13,409 nucleotides of DNA from CAZKAP01 sp964550895 (lineage in GTDB: Bacteria; Bacteroidota; Bacteroidia; Flavobacteriales; Flavobacteriaceae). Both the position numbers and the translations under genes were made by a program. The stretch's first letter is position 1; every line of letters begins with the position of its first letter. The notes under the pieces were generated by a model. It worked only from the letters and a program-made list of their open reading frames with translations. It was not told the origin of the DNA and searched no databases. The stretch spans positions 1 through 13,409 of the forward strand of contig CAZKAP010000057.1 in the NCBI GenBank assembly GCA_964550895.1, given 5' to 3'. This document shows positions 1-7,641 of this stretch, in pieces.

Positions 1-53
1 TGGTGTATACACACTTTCCAGGCGTGCGCCTTCGACCACTCGGCCACCTCTCT
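1..53 (-). tRNA. tRNA-Ser(GGA), 3' part cut by window edge
   Basis: Read on the minus strand, the 5' acceptor strand (53-47) is followed by TG, a D-arm beginning GCCGAG, and an anticodon stem-loop whose loop reads CTGGAAA. The anticodon GGA (19-17) decodes UCC and UCU serine codons. After the anticodon arm the sequence enters the start of the long variable arm typical of serine tRNAs and then leaves the window. The T-arm, the 3' acceptor strand and the CCA end are therefore not seen. The anticodon arm and D-arm match the bacterial tRNA-Ser(GGA) pattern closely. The 5' boundary rests on counting a 7-nucleotide acceptor strand before the conserved TG. Confidence 0.93.
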
Positions 54-60
54 ATAATAT

Positions 61-68
61 CTAAATTA
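61..68 (-). promoter_or_regulatory. Probable Bacteroidota -7 promoter box for tRNA-Ser
   Basis: The minus strand reads TAATTTAG, matching 5 of the 6 fixed positions of the Bacteroidota -7 consensus TAnnTTTG. It lies 7 bases upstream of the tRNA 5' end, where a promoter would be expected. No clear TTTG element sits at the usual -33 spacing, so the call rests on one box and its position. Confidence 0.4.
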
Positions 69-93
69 CACATTCCCCATCAACAATCAGGCA

Positions 94-111
94 CGTTTTG
101 CGAACAAAACG
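94..111 (-). terminator. Perfect 7-bp hairpin downstream of ansA; possible terminator
   Basis: CGTTTTG pairs perfectly with CAAAACG across a 4-base loop that reads TTCG on the minus strand. It lies between the ansA stop and the tRNA promoter, where the sucA-sucB-tatD-ansA transcript should end. No T-run follows on the minus strand, so intrinsic termination is uncertain. It may act as an RNA 3'-end stabiliser instead. A weaker GTCC/GGAC hairpin lies just before it at 125-136. Confidence 0.35.
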
Positions 112-271
112 ACGGCTTGGATACGTCCTTTAGGACAACCGCCTCCTGACAACCCATTCGGATAAGAGCAATAACCGTAAAACCGGACGGGTAGGAAATT
201 GCGCAAATCTCCTTCCACAAAACCGGAGGCGAAATAAACGAAAAAATGGCCACACCGGAAAAAATCTATCG

Positions 272-1309
272 CTAAAATTCACTGATTTCACCGCGAAGGG
301 AGGTTTCGAAGGCCCTTTTGAACTCGGCCGGCCTCAAGCCCTTGCCCAGCAGATACATCGCCTTGCAGAGTGCGGATTCCGTCGTACTGTCCCTGCCATC
401 TATAACACCCAGTCCGAAAAGCTTCCTGCCCGTCCGGTACTTCTCCATCACCACGGAGCCCCGTATGCACTGGGTTACGTTAATAACGTGTATGCCCTTT
501 TCCCGGGCATCCCGGAGAACCCTAAGGAACCCATCGCTACTGGGCGCATTTCCCGAACCGAAGGTCTCGAGTATTACCGCTTCCACGGCCTCGGTGAAGA
601 ATGCGGCCCTGAGGAAAGCCTCGCTGATTCCGGGATACAGCCTCAGAACGACCACGGTGCCGTAGCGAAAATCGGCCTTGTGAAGGGGCAGGCCCGGGGC
701 GGGGATGCGATACAGGTACTCCTCCCGGATGTGCAGATGCACTCCGGCCTCGATCAGGTGCGGATAGTTAGGGGATTCGAAGGCCTCGAAATACTCGGCG
801 CTGATCTTGGTGCTTCGGTTCGCCCGGAAGAGGGCGTACTCGAAATAGAGACCGACCTCCTGCACCACGGGAATCCCGTTCTTTCTCAGGGAGGCCAGTT
901 GTATGGAGGTAATCAGATTTTGCTTGGCATCCGTCCTGAGATCGCCTATAGGCAGCTGGGAGCCCGTAAAGATGACCGGCTTAACCAGATTCTCCAGCAT
1001 AAAGCTCAGGGCGGAGGCCGTATAACTCATGGTGTCGGTACCGTGGAGCACCACGAAGCCGTCCGTTTCGGGCTCGTTTTCGACGATCAGATCGGCAATT
1101 TCTTCCCAGCGTTCGGGGTTCATCTCCGATGAATCTACCGGGTCCGCCACCGAAATGCTCTTCAACTCACAGTCGAGTTGCTTAATCTCGGGGATGTGCC
1201 CCAGCATTTCGTCGAAATCGTAGGGCCGGAGGGCGCCGTCTTCGTAATCCTTGACCATGCCGATGGTTCCCCCCGTGTACAGCAGCAATATCCGGCTTCG
1301 ACTCTCCAT
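272..1309 (-). CDS. ansA: Type I (cytoplasmic) L-asparaginase
   Basis: Hydrolyses L-asparagine to L-aspartate and ammonia in the cytoplasm. At 345 residues it is close to E. coli AnsA (338). From the ATG at 1309, the first active-site motif TGGTIGM covers residues 12-18, with the nucleophile T15. The second, HGTDTM, covers 89-94, with T91 and D92. The catalytic lysine is K168 in NRSTKIS. C281 in VTQC and T167 match the residues that form the allosteric asparagine site of E. coli type I enzyme (C273, T162), so cooperative control is plausible. There is no signal peptide, which fits type I. A TTG six bases upstream (1315) is also possible. I prefer the ATG because it begins the usual N-terminus, 2 bases after the tatD stop. 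It is the last gene of the sucA operon, and tight spacing suggests translational coupling to tatD. Confidence 0.95.
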   Translation of the reverse strand: MESRSRILLLYTGGTIGMVKDYEDGALRPYDFDEMLGHIPEIKQLDCELKSISVADPVDSSEMNPERWEEIADLIVENEPETDGFVVLHGTDTMSYTASALSFMLENLVKPVIFTGSQLPIGDLRTDAKQNLITSIQLASLRKNGIPVVQEVGLYFEYALFRANRSTKISAEYFEAFESPNYPHLIEAGVHLHIREEYLYRIPAPGLPLHKADFRYGTVVVLRLYPGISEAFLRAAFFTEAVEAVILETFGSGNAPSSDGFLRVLRDAREKGIHVINVTQCIRGSVVMEKYRTGRKLFGLGVIDGRDSTTESALCKAMYLLGKGLRPAEFKRAFETSLRGEISEF

Positions 1310-1311
1310 GA

Positions 1312-2079
1312 TCAAAGACTAAAGAGTTCCGTGCTATTGCGCCGGGTCGCCTCGGCTATGGCCTCCTCACTCTGTCCGTATAATTCCGCTACGCGCTGGA
1401 GTACATGACGGATGTAGCTCCCCTCATTCCGTTTGCCCCGGTAAGGCACGGGGGCCAGATAGGGCGCGTCCGTTTCCAGCAATATTCGGTCCAGCGGAAG
1501 CTCGGCGAGGAAATCTTTCAAAGTGCTTTTTCTGAAGGTGACCACCCCGCCTATCCCCAGGTGAAACCCCAGGTCCAGGGCGCGTTCCGCCTGCTCCCGG
1601 TCGCCCGTAAAACAATGGAATACCCCGCGTACGGTAGTGCCCCTGAATTCCTCGAGTATGTCGAATATGGGGTCGAATGCCTCCCTGCAGTGGATCGCTA
1701 TGGGCAGGTTTCTGTAAATGGACCATTGAATCTGAGTTCGGAATGCGACCTGCTGCTCTTCCAGATACGTCCGGTCCCAGTAGAGGTCCATGCCGATCTC
1801 TCCTACGGCCTTGCAGGGCTGGGTATCGAGGAACTTCTTCACCCAGTCGAGCTCCTCCTGAAAATTCTCCTTAACATGAGTGGGGTGCAGTCCTCCCATC
1901 AGGTGCATCCTGCCGGGGTAGTCACGGGCCAATTCGAGCATCCCGGCCTCGTACTGCGAATCGATGGCGGGCAGCAGGAATTGCTCCACACCGGCATCCA
2001 TGGCCCTTTGGATGGCCTCCCGACGATCCTCGTCGAAACCTTCCGAGTACCAGTGTATATGTGTGTCTATGATCTTCAC
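1312..2079 (-). CDS. tatD: TatD family metal-dependent hydrolase
   Basis: A 255-residue TIM-barrel hydrolase of the TatD/YcfH family, cytoplasmic, with metal-dependent DNase activity reported for family members. Metal ligands are visible in order: H7 and H9 in DTHIHW, E94 in GEIGMD, H130 in IHCRE, H155 in FHCFTGD, and D204 in ETDAPY. The family signature then continues with RGKRNEG. The start is GTG (2079-2077). An in-frame TAG lies immediately before it, so no longer form exists, and the first residues MKIIDTHIH are the normal family N-terminus. It lies 67 bases downstream of sucB. Its TGA falls just ahead of the ansA ATG. The physiological substrate cannot be deduced; other YcfH-type roles, such as tRNA-linked deacylation, remain possible. 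Confidence 0.93.
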   Translation of the reverse strand: MKIIDTHIHWYSEGFDEDRREAIQRAMDAGVEQFLLPAIDSQYEAGMLELARDYPGRMHLMGGLHPTHVKENFQEELDWVKKFLDTQPCKAVGEIGMDLYWDRTYLEEQQVAFRTQIQWSIYRNLPIAIHCREAFDPIFDILEEFRGTTVRGVFHCFTGDREQAERALDLGFHLGIGGVVTFRKSTLKDFLAELPLDRILLETDAPYLAPVPYRGKRNEGSYIRHVLQRVAELYGQSEEAIAEATRRNSTELFSL

Positions 2080-2146
2080 CTACCTGTCAACCCACCGGTC
2101 ATCCAGCCTCCCTGTTCCACCGAGGCTCGCTCCGGTTGTTGTCGCC

Positions 2147-3379
2147 TTATTTGAGTTCCAGGGCTTCTTCCACCCCCTCGGGCATCAGGTGCTCCACGGG
2201 GTTTTCGATCGCCTCTTTTACGGCCACCAGGAAGCCGACGGATTCCCTGCCGTCGATGATGCGGTGGTCGTAGGACAGGGCGATGTACATGACCGGGGCA
2301 ATGGCGATCTCTCCATTCTTCACGATGGGCCGCTCCACGATGTTGTGCATGCCCAGTATGCCGCTCTGCGGGGGATTGATGATCGGGGTGGAAAGCATGG
2401 ATCCGAATACCCCTCCGTTGGAGATGGTAAAGGTGCCGCCTGTCATTTCATCCACGGTGATCTGCCCGTCCCGCGCCCGTATCGCCAGGCGCTTGACTTC
2501 GGCCTCGACCCCGCGGAAGGTCAGTTTCTCCGCACTGCGGATCACCGGAACCATAAGGCCCTTGGGGCCCGATACGGCGATGCTGATGTCGCAGAAGTCG
2601 TAGGTAATCATCTCCTTTCCGTCGATCATGGAATTGACCGCCGGATACAGTTCCAGCGCGCGGATCACGGCCTTGGTAAAGAAGGACATGAAGCCCAGGC
2701 TCACCCCGTGCTTCTCCTTGAATGCCTCCTTGTACTCGCTCCTGAGCCGGAATACCTCACTCATATCGGCCTCGTTGAAGGTCGTGAGCATGGCCGTTTC
2801 GTTCTTGGCACTGACCAGGCGTTCGGCCACCTTGCGCCGCAGCATGGACAGCTTGGTTCGCTTGACCCCGCGCTCGGCTCCGGCTGGGGGCGTTCCCATG
2901 GACGGGACGGCCTGCACGGCATCCTCCCGGGTAATGCGACCGTCACGTCCGGTTCCCTTTACTTCCGAAGCGTCGATCCCCTTTTCTTCGAGGATCTTCC
3001 TGGCCGCCGGAGAGGGCGTCCCGGTGGCATAGGTCTTATCCTCTGGCACCTCGCCCACGGGTTCTGAGGCAGCAGCCGATGTTCCGGACTCTCCGGTGTC
3101 GGACGGGGCTACCGCAGGGGCGGAACCGCCTTCCGGGCGTTCGGCGGAGGTGTCGATCAGGCAGACGACCTGCCCTACCTGCACCGCGTCCCCCTCTTCG
3201 GCCTTCAGGGTAATAATACCGCTGGCCTCGGCGGGAAGTTCCAGGGTAGCCTTATCGGAGTCCACCTCCGCGATGGCCTGATCCTTTTCCACATAGTCCC
3301 CGTCTTCCACCAGCCACTGGGCGATTTCTACCTCACTGATGGATTCTCCCGGTGAAGGAACTTTCATTTCGAGTATCAT
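2147..3379 (-). CDS. sucB: 2-oxoglutarate dehydrogenase E2, dihydrolipoyl succinyltransferase
   Basis: Core subunit of the 2-oxoglutarate dehydrogenase complex. It transfers the succinyl group from lipoate to CoA in the TCA cycle. Domain order in 410 residues: one lipoyl domain (about 1-77) with lipoyl-lysine K43 in VDSDKATLE; an acidic/Ala-Pro-rich linker (79-116); a peripheral subunit-binding domain (about 118-157, SPAARKILEEKGID then GTGRDGRITREDV-like); a second linker; and the catalytic acyltransferase domain (about 172-405), with H372 and D376 in SYDHRIIDG. The ATG at 3379 gives MILEMKVPSPGES, which I recognise as the usual flavobacterial start; an internal ATG at 3367 is less likely. 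It begins 13 bases after sucA. The neighbouring E1 of the SucA type supports a succinyl rather than acetyl or branched-chain acyltransferase. No E3 gene is in the window. Confidence 0.96.
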   Translation of the reverse strand: MILEMKVPSPGESISEVEIAQWLVEDGDYVEKDQAIAEVDSDKATLELPAEASGIITLKAEEGDAVQVGQVVCLIDTSAERPEGGSAPAVAPSDTGESGTSAAASEPVGEVPEDKTYATGTPSPAARKILEEKGIDASEVKGTGRDGRITREDAVQAVPSMGTPPAGAERGVKRTKLSMLRRKVAERLVSAKNETAMLTTFNEADMSEVFRLRSEYKEAFKEKHGVSLGFMSFFTKAVIRALELYPAVNSMIDGKEMITYDFCDISIAVSGPKGLMVPVIRSAEKLTFRGVEAEVKRLAIRARDGQITVDEMTGGTFTISNGGVFGSMLSTPIINPPQSGILGMHNIVERPIVKNGEIAIAPVMYIALSYDHRIIDGRESVGFLVAVKEAIENPVEHLMPEGVEEALELK

Positions 3380-3392
3380 AGAAAGCTATAAA

Positions 3393-6200
3393 TTAAAGTC
3401 CGGCGACATCGTGTCGCATATTGTCCTTGGTTTTATCGAATACGTACTGGATCACTTCCTCGTGCCGTCGCTGCGAACGAACGGCACTGCCCGCAGCGGG
3501 AGATCCGAAATACCGCTGAGAGGCGACCCGCCAGTTGCGGGCCTGCTCCATTTGCAAAAGGAGATGGCTCCAGGCCCCCATGTTCCGGGGTTCTTCCTGT
3601 GCCCACACCACTTCCTTGGCGTTGTACTTTTGTATCAGCCCCAGCATGGCCTCTTTGGGCAGGGGAAAGAGCTGCTCCAGCCTTACCAGCGCCACATCCC
3701 TGCGATCGAGTTCCTCCCTGCGTTCGAGCAGATCGTAATAGAACTTACCCGAACAGAACACCAGGGAACTCACCTGAGAGGGCTTGGCCTGATCGTCATC
3801 GATAAGCGGCTGGAAGCTGCCATCGGTCAGTTCGGCCCGGGTACTGACCACCCTGGGGTGACGCAGTAGGCTCTTGGGAGTAAACACTACCAGGGGCTTT
3901 CGGTAGTTCACCTTCATCTGACGGCGCAGCATGTGAAAGAGATTGGCCGGCGTGGTTACATTAGCGACAAACATATTATCCCGGGCACACAACTGCAGGT
4001 AGCGCTCCATGCGCCCCGAGCTGTGCTCCGCGCCCTGTCCCTCATAGCCGTGCGGCAGGAAGAGCACCAGGCCGTTTTGGAGTTTCCATTTGTCCTCCGC
4101 GGCCGACAAATACTGGTCGATCACGATCTGGGCCCCATTGCTGAAGTCTCCGAACTGGGCCTCCCAGATGGTCAGGGTCTCGGGACTGGCCAGGGCATAG
4201 CCGTAGTCGAAGCCCATGGCGGCGTATTCCGAAAGCAGGGAGTTGTAGATCTGAAACTTCCCGTTCTGATGTTCCCCCAACATGTTGTGCAGGACGATTT
4301 CCTCTTCGGCCATCTCCGTCTTGATCACCGCATGCCGATGCGAGAAGGTCCCGCGCTCGACATCCTGTCCGGCGATACGGACGTGATAGCCCTCCTCCAG
4401 CAGGGTGGCGTAGGCCAGCAGTTCTCCCATGGCCCAGTCCAGCCGGTCCTTTTCGAAGTACATTTCCCTCCTGGCATCTATCAGGCGCTGGATCTTCCGC
4501 ATGAATTTCTTCTCCCCGGGGAGTCGGGTGATGCTCTCGGCCAGGTCGTCGAGCTTATTCTTCGGATAGCTCGTGTCTACCTTTTGAAGCATCACTTCCT
4601 GGGCGACGCGTTCGAAGCCCTCCCATTCGTCATTCATGAATGGGGTTATTCGCGTCTTCTCCACTTTTCGCGAATCGAGCAAGTCTTCCTCCAGGGATTT
4701 CTTGTATTCCTCTTCCAGCTTGCGCACGTGGTCCTTATCGATGATTCCCTGCTCCTCGAGCTTACGCGCATAAATATCCCTGGGATTCGGATGTTTGGCA
4801 ATGGCCTTGTACAGGAGCGGCTGGGTAAACTTGGGTTCGTCTCCTTCGTTATGCCCGTACTTGCGGTACCCCAGCAGGTCCAGGAATACATCGCGCTTAT
4901 AGCGCATGCGGTATTCCAGGGCGAATATGGCCGCATGGACCACGGACTCGGCATCGTCCGCATTGACATGCAGCACCGGAGAGAGGGTTACCTTGGCCAC
5001 GTCGGTGCAGTAGGTAGAGGAACGGCCGTCCAGGTAATTGGTGGTGAACCCGATCTGATTGTTAACTACTATATGTATGGTTCCTTCGGTCGAATATCCG
5101 TCCAGCTTGGCCATCTGTATCACCTCGTACACCACGCCCTGGGCTGCGAAAGCGGCATCACCATGGACCAGTATGGGCAGGACTTCCTGCTCTTCTCCCG
5201 GATGGGAGTGATCCTGCTTGGAACGTGCAATTCCCTCAACCACGGCATTGACGGCCTCCAGGTGGGAGGGATTCGGGGCGATGTTCATATTCACCAGATT
5301 CCCGTTATCCGTTTCCCGTATGCTCGTCCAACCGAGGTGGTACTTCACATCCCCGTCGAAGATGGCCTCCTCGTAATCCTTGCCGTCGAATTCGCTGAAT
5401 ATGTCCTTGGGCGATTTCCCGAATATGTTGGTCAGCACATTCAGCCGGCCCCGGTGCGCCATGCCCATCACGAACTGTTTGACCCCTTTGTCCGCAGCCC
5501 TCTCGATGATGATATCCAGGGCGGGAATCAGCGTCTCCCCTCCTTCTAGGGAAAAGCGTTTCTGCCCTACGTATTTGGTGTGCAGGAAGGTCTCGAAGGA
5601 CACCGCCTGATTGAGCTTCTTGAGTATGTAGCGCTTCTGGTCCGGGGTAAATTCGGGATGGTTGTCGTTGGTGTTGAGCCAGTCCTGCATCCACTGTATG
5701 CGCTCCGGGGTACGTATGTACATGTATTCCACCCCTATGGAATCGCAATAGATCCGTTCCAGATGCCCGATAATCTCGCGCAGGGGCTTGGGCTGTATCC
5801 CCAATATATTGCCGGCTATGAAAACCGTATCCAGGTCTTCCTCGCTCAGCCCGAAATTCTCAATGTCCAGGGTTGGGGCATAAGTACGGCGGTTACGGAC
5901 CGGATTCGTTTTGGTAAAGAGATGCCCCCGGGACCGGTAGCCGTTGATGAGATCGACTACCCGAAATTCCTTCTCCAGGGTCTCCGGAGCTTCCAGTTCC
6001 CTGCCGTTGACCAGCAGGGTGCCCCCTTCTTCGGACGCCTGTATGCCCAGATCGTCCAGGGAACTCTCCATACCGAAGTCAAACCCTTGAAAAAAAGCCC
6101 TCCAACTGGGCTCAAGTGAATCGGGATCTTTGAGATAGGTCTCGTACAGCTCCGCAAAAAATCGGGTATGCGCAGCGTTTAAGAAGGAAAACTTGTCCAT
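3393..6200 (-). CDS. sucA: 2-oxoglutarate dehydrogenase E1, thiamine-diphosphate dependent
   Basis: Decarboxylates 2-oxoglutarate and passes the succinyl group to lipoyl-SucB; this is the entry step of the complex. The 935 residues match the usual length of about 930. Visible in order: the N-terminal E1 segment (AHTRFFAELYETYLKDPDS), the substrate/TPP region HRGRLNVL (about 249-256), GDAAFAAQG (347-355), the cofactor-binding NNQIGFTT (380-387), GYRKYGHNEGDEP (about 444-456), and the transketolase-like pyrimidine-binding region with GTFSHRHAV and EAQFGDFSNGAQ. The C-terminal part contains WAQEEPRNMGAW. I chose the ATG at 6200 (MDKFSFLNAAHT), the usual flavobacterial start. A TTG six codons upstream (6218) keeps the frame open but would lie very close to the predicted transcription start. 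First gene of the operon sucA-sucB-tatD-ansA. Confidence 0.97.
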   Translation of the reverse strand: MDKFSFLNAAHTRFFAELYETYLKDPDSLEPSWRAFFQGFDFGMESSLDDLGIQASEEGGTLLVNGRELEAPETLEKEFRVVDLINGYRSRGHLFTKTNPVRNRRTYAPTLDIENFGLSEEDLDTVFIAGNILGIQPKPLREIIGHLERIYCDSIGVEYMYIRTPERIQWMQDWLNTNDNHPEFTPDQKRYILKKLNQAVSFETFLHTKYVGQKRFSLEGGETLIPALDIIIERAADKGVKQFVMGMAHRGRLNVLTNIFGKSPKDIFSEFDGKDYEEAIFDGDVKYHLGWTSIRETDNGNLVNMNIAPNPSHLEAVNAVVEGIARSKQDHSHPGEEQEVLPILVHGDAAFAAQGVVYEVIQMAKLDGYSTEGTIHIVVNNQIGFTTNYLDGRSSTYCTDVAKVTLSPVLHVNADDAESVVHAAIFALEYRMRYKRDVFLDLLGYRKYGHNEGDEPKFTQPLLYKAIAKHPNPRDIYARKLEEQGIIDKDHVRKLEEEYKKSLEEDLLDSRKVEKTRITPFMNDEWEGFERVAQEVMLQKVDTSYPKNKLDDLAESITRLPGEKKFMRKIQRLIDARREMYFEKDRLDWAMGELLAYATLLEEGYHVRIAGQDVERGTFSHRHAVIKTEMAEEEIVLHNMLGEHQNGKFQIYNSLLSEYAAMGFDYGYALASPETLTIWEAQFGDFSNGAQIVIDQYLSAAEDKWKLQNGLVLFLPHGYEGQGAEHSSGRMERYLQLCARDNMFVANVTTPANLFHMLRRQMKVNYRKPLVVFTPKSLLRHPRVVSTRAELTDGSFQPLIDDDQAKPSQVSSLVFCSGKFYYDLLERREELDRRDVALVRLEQLFPLPKEAMLGLIQKYNAKEVVWAQEEPRNMGAWSHLLLQMEQARNWRVASQRYFGSPAAGSAVRSQRRHEEVIQYVFDKTKDNMRHDVAGL

Positions 6201-6228
6201 ACGCACGGATGGGTTCAAAAACCGACTT

Positions 6229-6236
6229 CAAAAATA
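6229..6236 (-). promoter_or_regulatory. Bacteroidota -7 promoter box for the sucA operon
   Basis: The minus strand reads TATTTTTG, a perfect match to TAnnTTTG, ending 28 bases before the sucA ATG. That predicts a 5' leader of roughly 20 bases. No TTTG is present about 20 bases further upstream, so the -33 element is weak or absent. Such a promoter may depend on an activator or be recognised mainly through the -7 box. Confidence 0.6.
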
Positions 6237-6244
6237 CAACATAA

Positions 6245-6285
6245 TCGGGTGAGTAGCCGGATTCCGTTACCCCATGTTCGGGTGA
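6245..6285. repeat. Two direct copies of TCGGGTGA upstream of sucA
   Basis: TCGGGTGA occurs at 6245-6252 and 6278-6285, 33 bases apart start to start, about three DNA turns. The first copy lies within the promoter spacer upstream of the -7 box. The second copy also starts a 5-bp hairpin (GGGTG/CACCC, 6280-6296). They may be operator half-sites, but two 8-base copies could occur by chance. Confidence 0.3.
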
Positions 6286-6300
6286 AATAAGCACCCAAGG

Positions 6301-6319
6301 AAAAGGCTCCATCCAGCCT
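6301..6319 (-). terminator. Intrinsic terminator of the aminotransferase-galE-amidohydrolase operon
   Basis: On the minus strand, AGGCT pairs with AGCCT around the loop GGATGG and runs directly into TTTTCCTT. It lies 15 bases after the amidohydrolase stop, ahead of the sucA promoter. The stem is only 5 bp, so efficiency may be moderate. It is the natural boundary between the two minus-strand operons. Confidence 0.55.
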
Positions 6320-6333
6320 GCGAAAACAGGGAT

Positions 6334-7617
6334 CTAGGGTGCCTTGTACACCTGGCCGTCTTTCATTACAAAAACGACCTGCATCAGGGCGCTGACGTCC
6401 TTCAGGGCATCCGAATCGACCGCAACGATATCCGCCAGGAAGCCCTCGCTCAGTTGGCCCAGCCGGTCCTTCATGCCCAGCAAATCCGCATTCGTCAGAG
6501 TGGCGGACTGCAGCGCCTCAATGGCAGGCATACCCGCCTCTACCATATACGCGAATTCCCGGGCGTTCTCGCCATGGGGAAAAACGCCGGCATCCGTGCC
6601 GAATGCGATGGGCACGCCCCGCTTGTAGGCGCGGGAAAATGTATTCTGGATCTTGGGGCCGATTTCGAGCGCCTTCTGGGCCACGACCTCAGGATAATAC
6701 CCTGGTATGGTGGCCTTTTCGGCAACTTCCTTACCCGCGGTAATGGTCGGCACCAGATAGGATTGCCTGGCCTTCATCAGGTCCATGGTCTCCTCGCTCA
6801 TCAGGGTGCCGTGTTCTATGGTCTTGATCCCGGCGCTCACCGCCCGGCGCATCCCTTCGTCTCCGTGGGCATGGGCGGCCGTCAGCATGCCGTAGTCGCG
6901 GGAGGCTTCCACTATGGCCGCGATCTCTTCTTCGGTAAACTGTGCGTTCTTCCCACTATTCGCCACGCTTAAGACCCCTCCTGTGGCGGTGATCTTGATC
7001 ACGTCGGCCCCATTCTTATAGCGCTGGCGCACGGCTTTCCGGGCATCCTCGGGTCCGTTTACCACGCCCTCCGCTGGGCCGGGATCGCCCATCAGCGATT
7101 TCCGCATCCCGTTGGTCGGATCGGCATGCCCCCCGGTGGAGGCGATGGACTTACCCGCGGTAAAGATCCTCGGGCCGGGAACGGTGCCCTGGTCGATCGC
7201 ATTTCGCAAGGAAATATTAACTCCGGTACCGCCCAGATCTCGTACGGTGGTAAAGCCCGCCATGAGGGTCTTCCGGGCGAATACAGTGGATTTAAAGGCT
7301 ACGTCCGCATCGTTCAGGGTAAAGCGTTCGAGATACTTGCGGGGGTTGGTTTCGCTCTCGATATGGACGTGCATATCGATAAAGCCCGGGAGCACGTATT
7401 TGTCCTTCAGGTCGATTTCCTCGCTGCCTTCCGGCACGGGGAGGTAGCCCGCGGACACTTCGACGATGCGATTGCCTTCGATCACCAGGGTCTGCCGGTC
7501 CTGCCATTTTCCCTTTTGGATGTCGAGCACATGGCCGCAGTGCAAATAGGTCTTCTGTGCCTGTAGGGCACATGCCGTAATCAGGCCCAGGACGAGCGTA
7601 AGGAGTGTTCTATTCAT
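6334..7617 (-). CDS. Secreted metal-dependent amidohydrolase, prolidase/imidazolonepropionase-like
   Basis: Amidohydrolase-superfamily enzyme of 427 residues with a complete binuclear metal site: H83 and H85 in HVHIES, K208 in VIKIT (the lysine normally carboxylated), H249 in AAHAH, H269 in IEHGT and D342 in GTDAG. This set matches the family often annotated as imidazolonepropionase-like or Xaa-Pro dipeptidase. Characterised members cleave Xaa-Pro or other dipeptides, so peptide hydrolysis is more likely than histidine degradation, for which no other genes are present. An N-terminal export signal is clear (residues 1-20). Cleavage could be by signal peptidase I after ALQA, or by lipoprotein processing at C16 (lipobox ITAC). 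Either places it outside the cytoplasm. It follows galE by 24 bases as the last gene of that operon. The link to sugar genes looks positional, not obviously functional. Confidence 0.88.
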   Translation of the reverse strand: MNRTLLTLVLGLITACALQAQKTYLHCGHVLDIQKGKWQDRQTLVIEGNRIVEVSAGYLPVPEGSEEIDLKDKYVLPGFIDMHVHIESETNPRKYLERFTLNDADVAFKSTVFARKTLMAGFTTVRDLGGTGVNISLRNAIDQGTVPGPRIFTAGKSIASTGGHADPTNGMRKSLMGDPGPAEGVVNGPEDARKAVRQRYKNGADVIKITATGGVLSVANSGKNAQFTEEEIAAIVEASRDYGMLTAAHAHGDEGMRRAVSAGIKTIEHGTLMSEETMDLMKARQSYLVPTITAGKEVAEKATIPGYYPEVVAQKALEIGPKIQNTFSRAYKRGVPIAFGTDAGVFPHGENAREFAYMVEAGMPAIEALQSATLTNADLLGMKDRLGQLSEGFLADIVAVDSDALKDVSALMQVVFVMKDGQVYKAP

Positions 7618-7641
7618 GATGTCTTAAGATGGTTCTTGCAT

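Noticed and set aside
125..136. GTCC/GGAC palindrome in the ansA-tRNA spacer
   Set aside because: The stem is 4 bp with no T-run and no second copy. It is too weak to call a terminator or operator.
2105..2127. AGCCTC/GAGGCT inverted repeat in the sucB-tatD gap
   Set aside because: A 6-bp stem with an 11-base loop and no T-run; it gives no evidence for splitting the operon.
3933..5549. A 538-codon open frame on the plus strand, antisense to sucA
   Set aside because: It lies wholly inside a clearly identified E1 gene. Its translation shows no recognisable domain and is rich in His, Gly and Gln, as expected for the complement of a GC-biased gene.
6201..6218. A longer sucA start at TTG 6218
   Set aside because: The ATG at 6200 gives the recognisable MDKFSFLNAAHT N-terminus, and the TTG is near the predicted transcription start.
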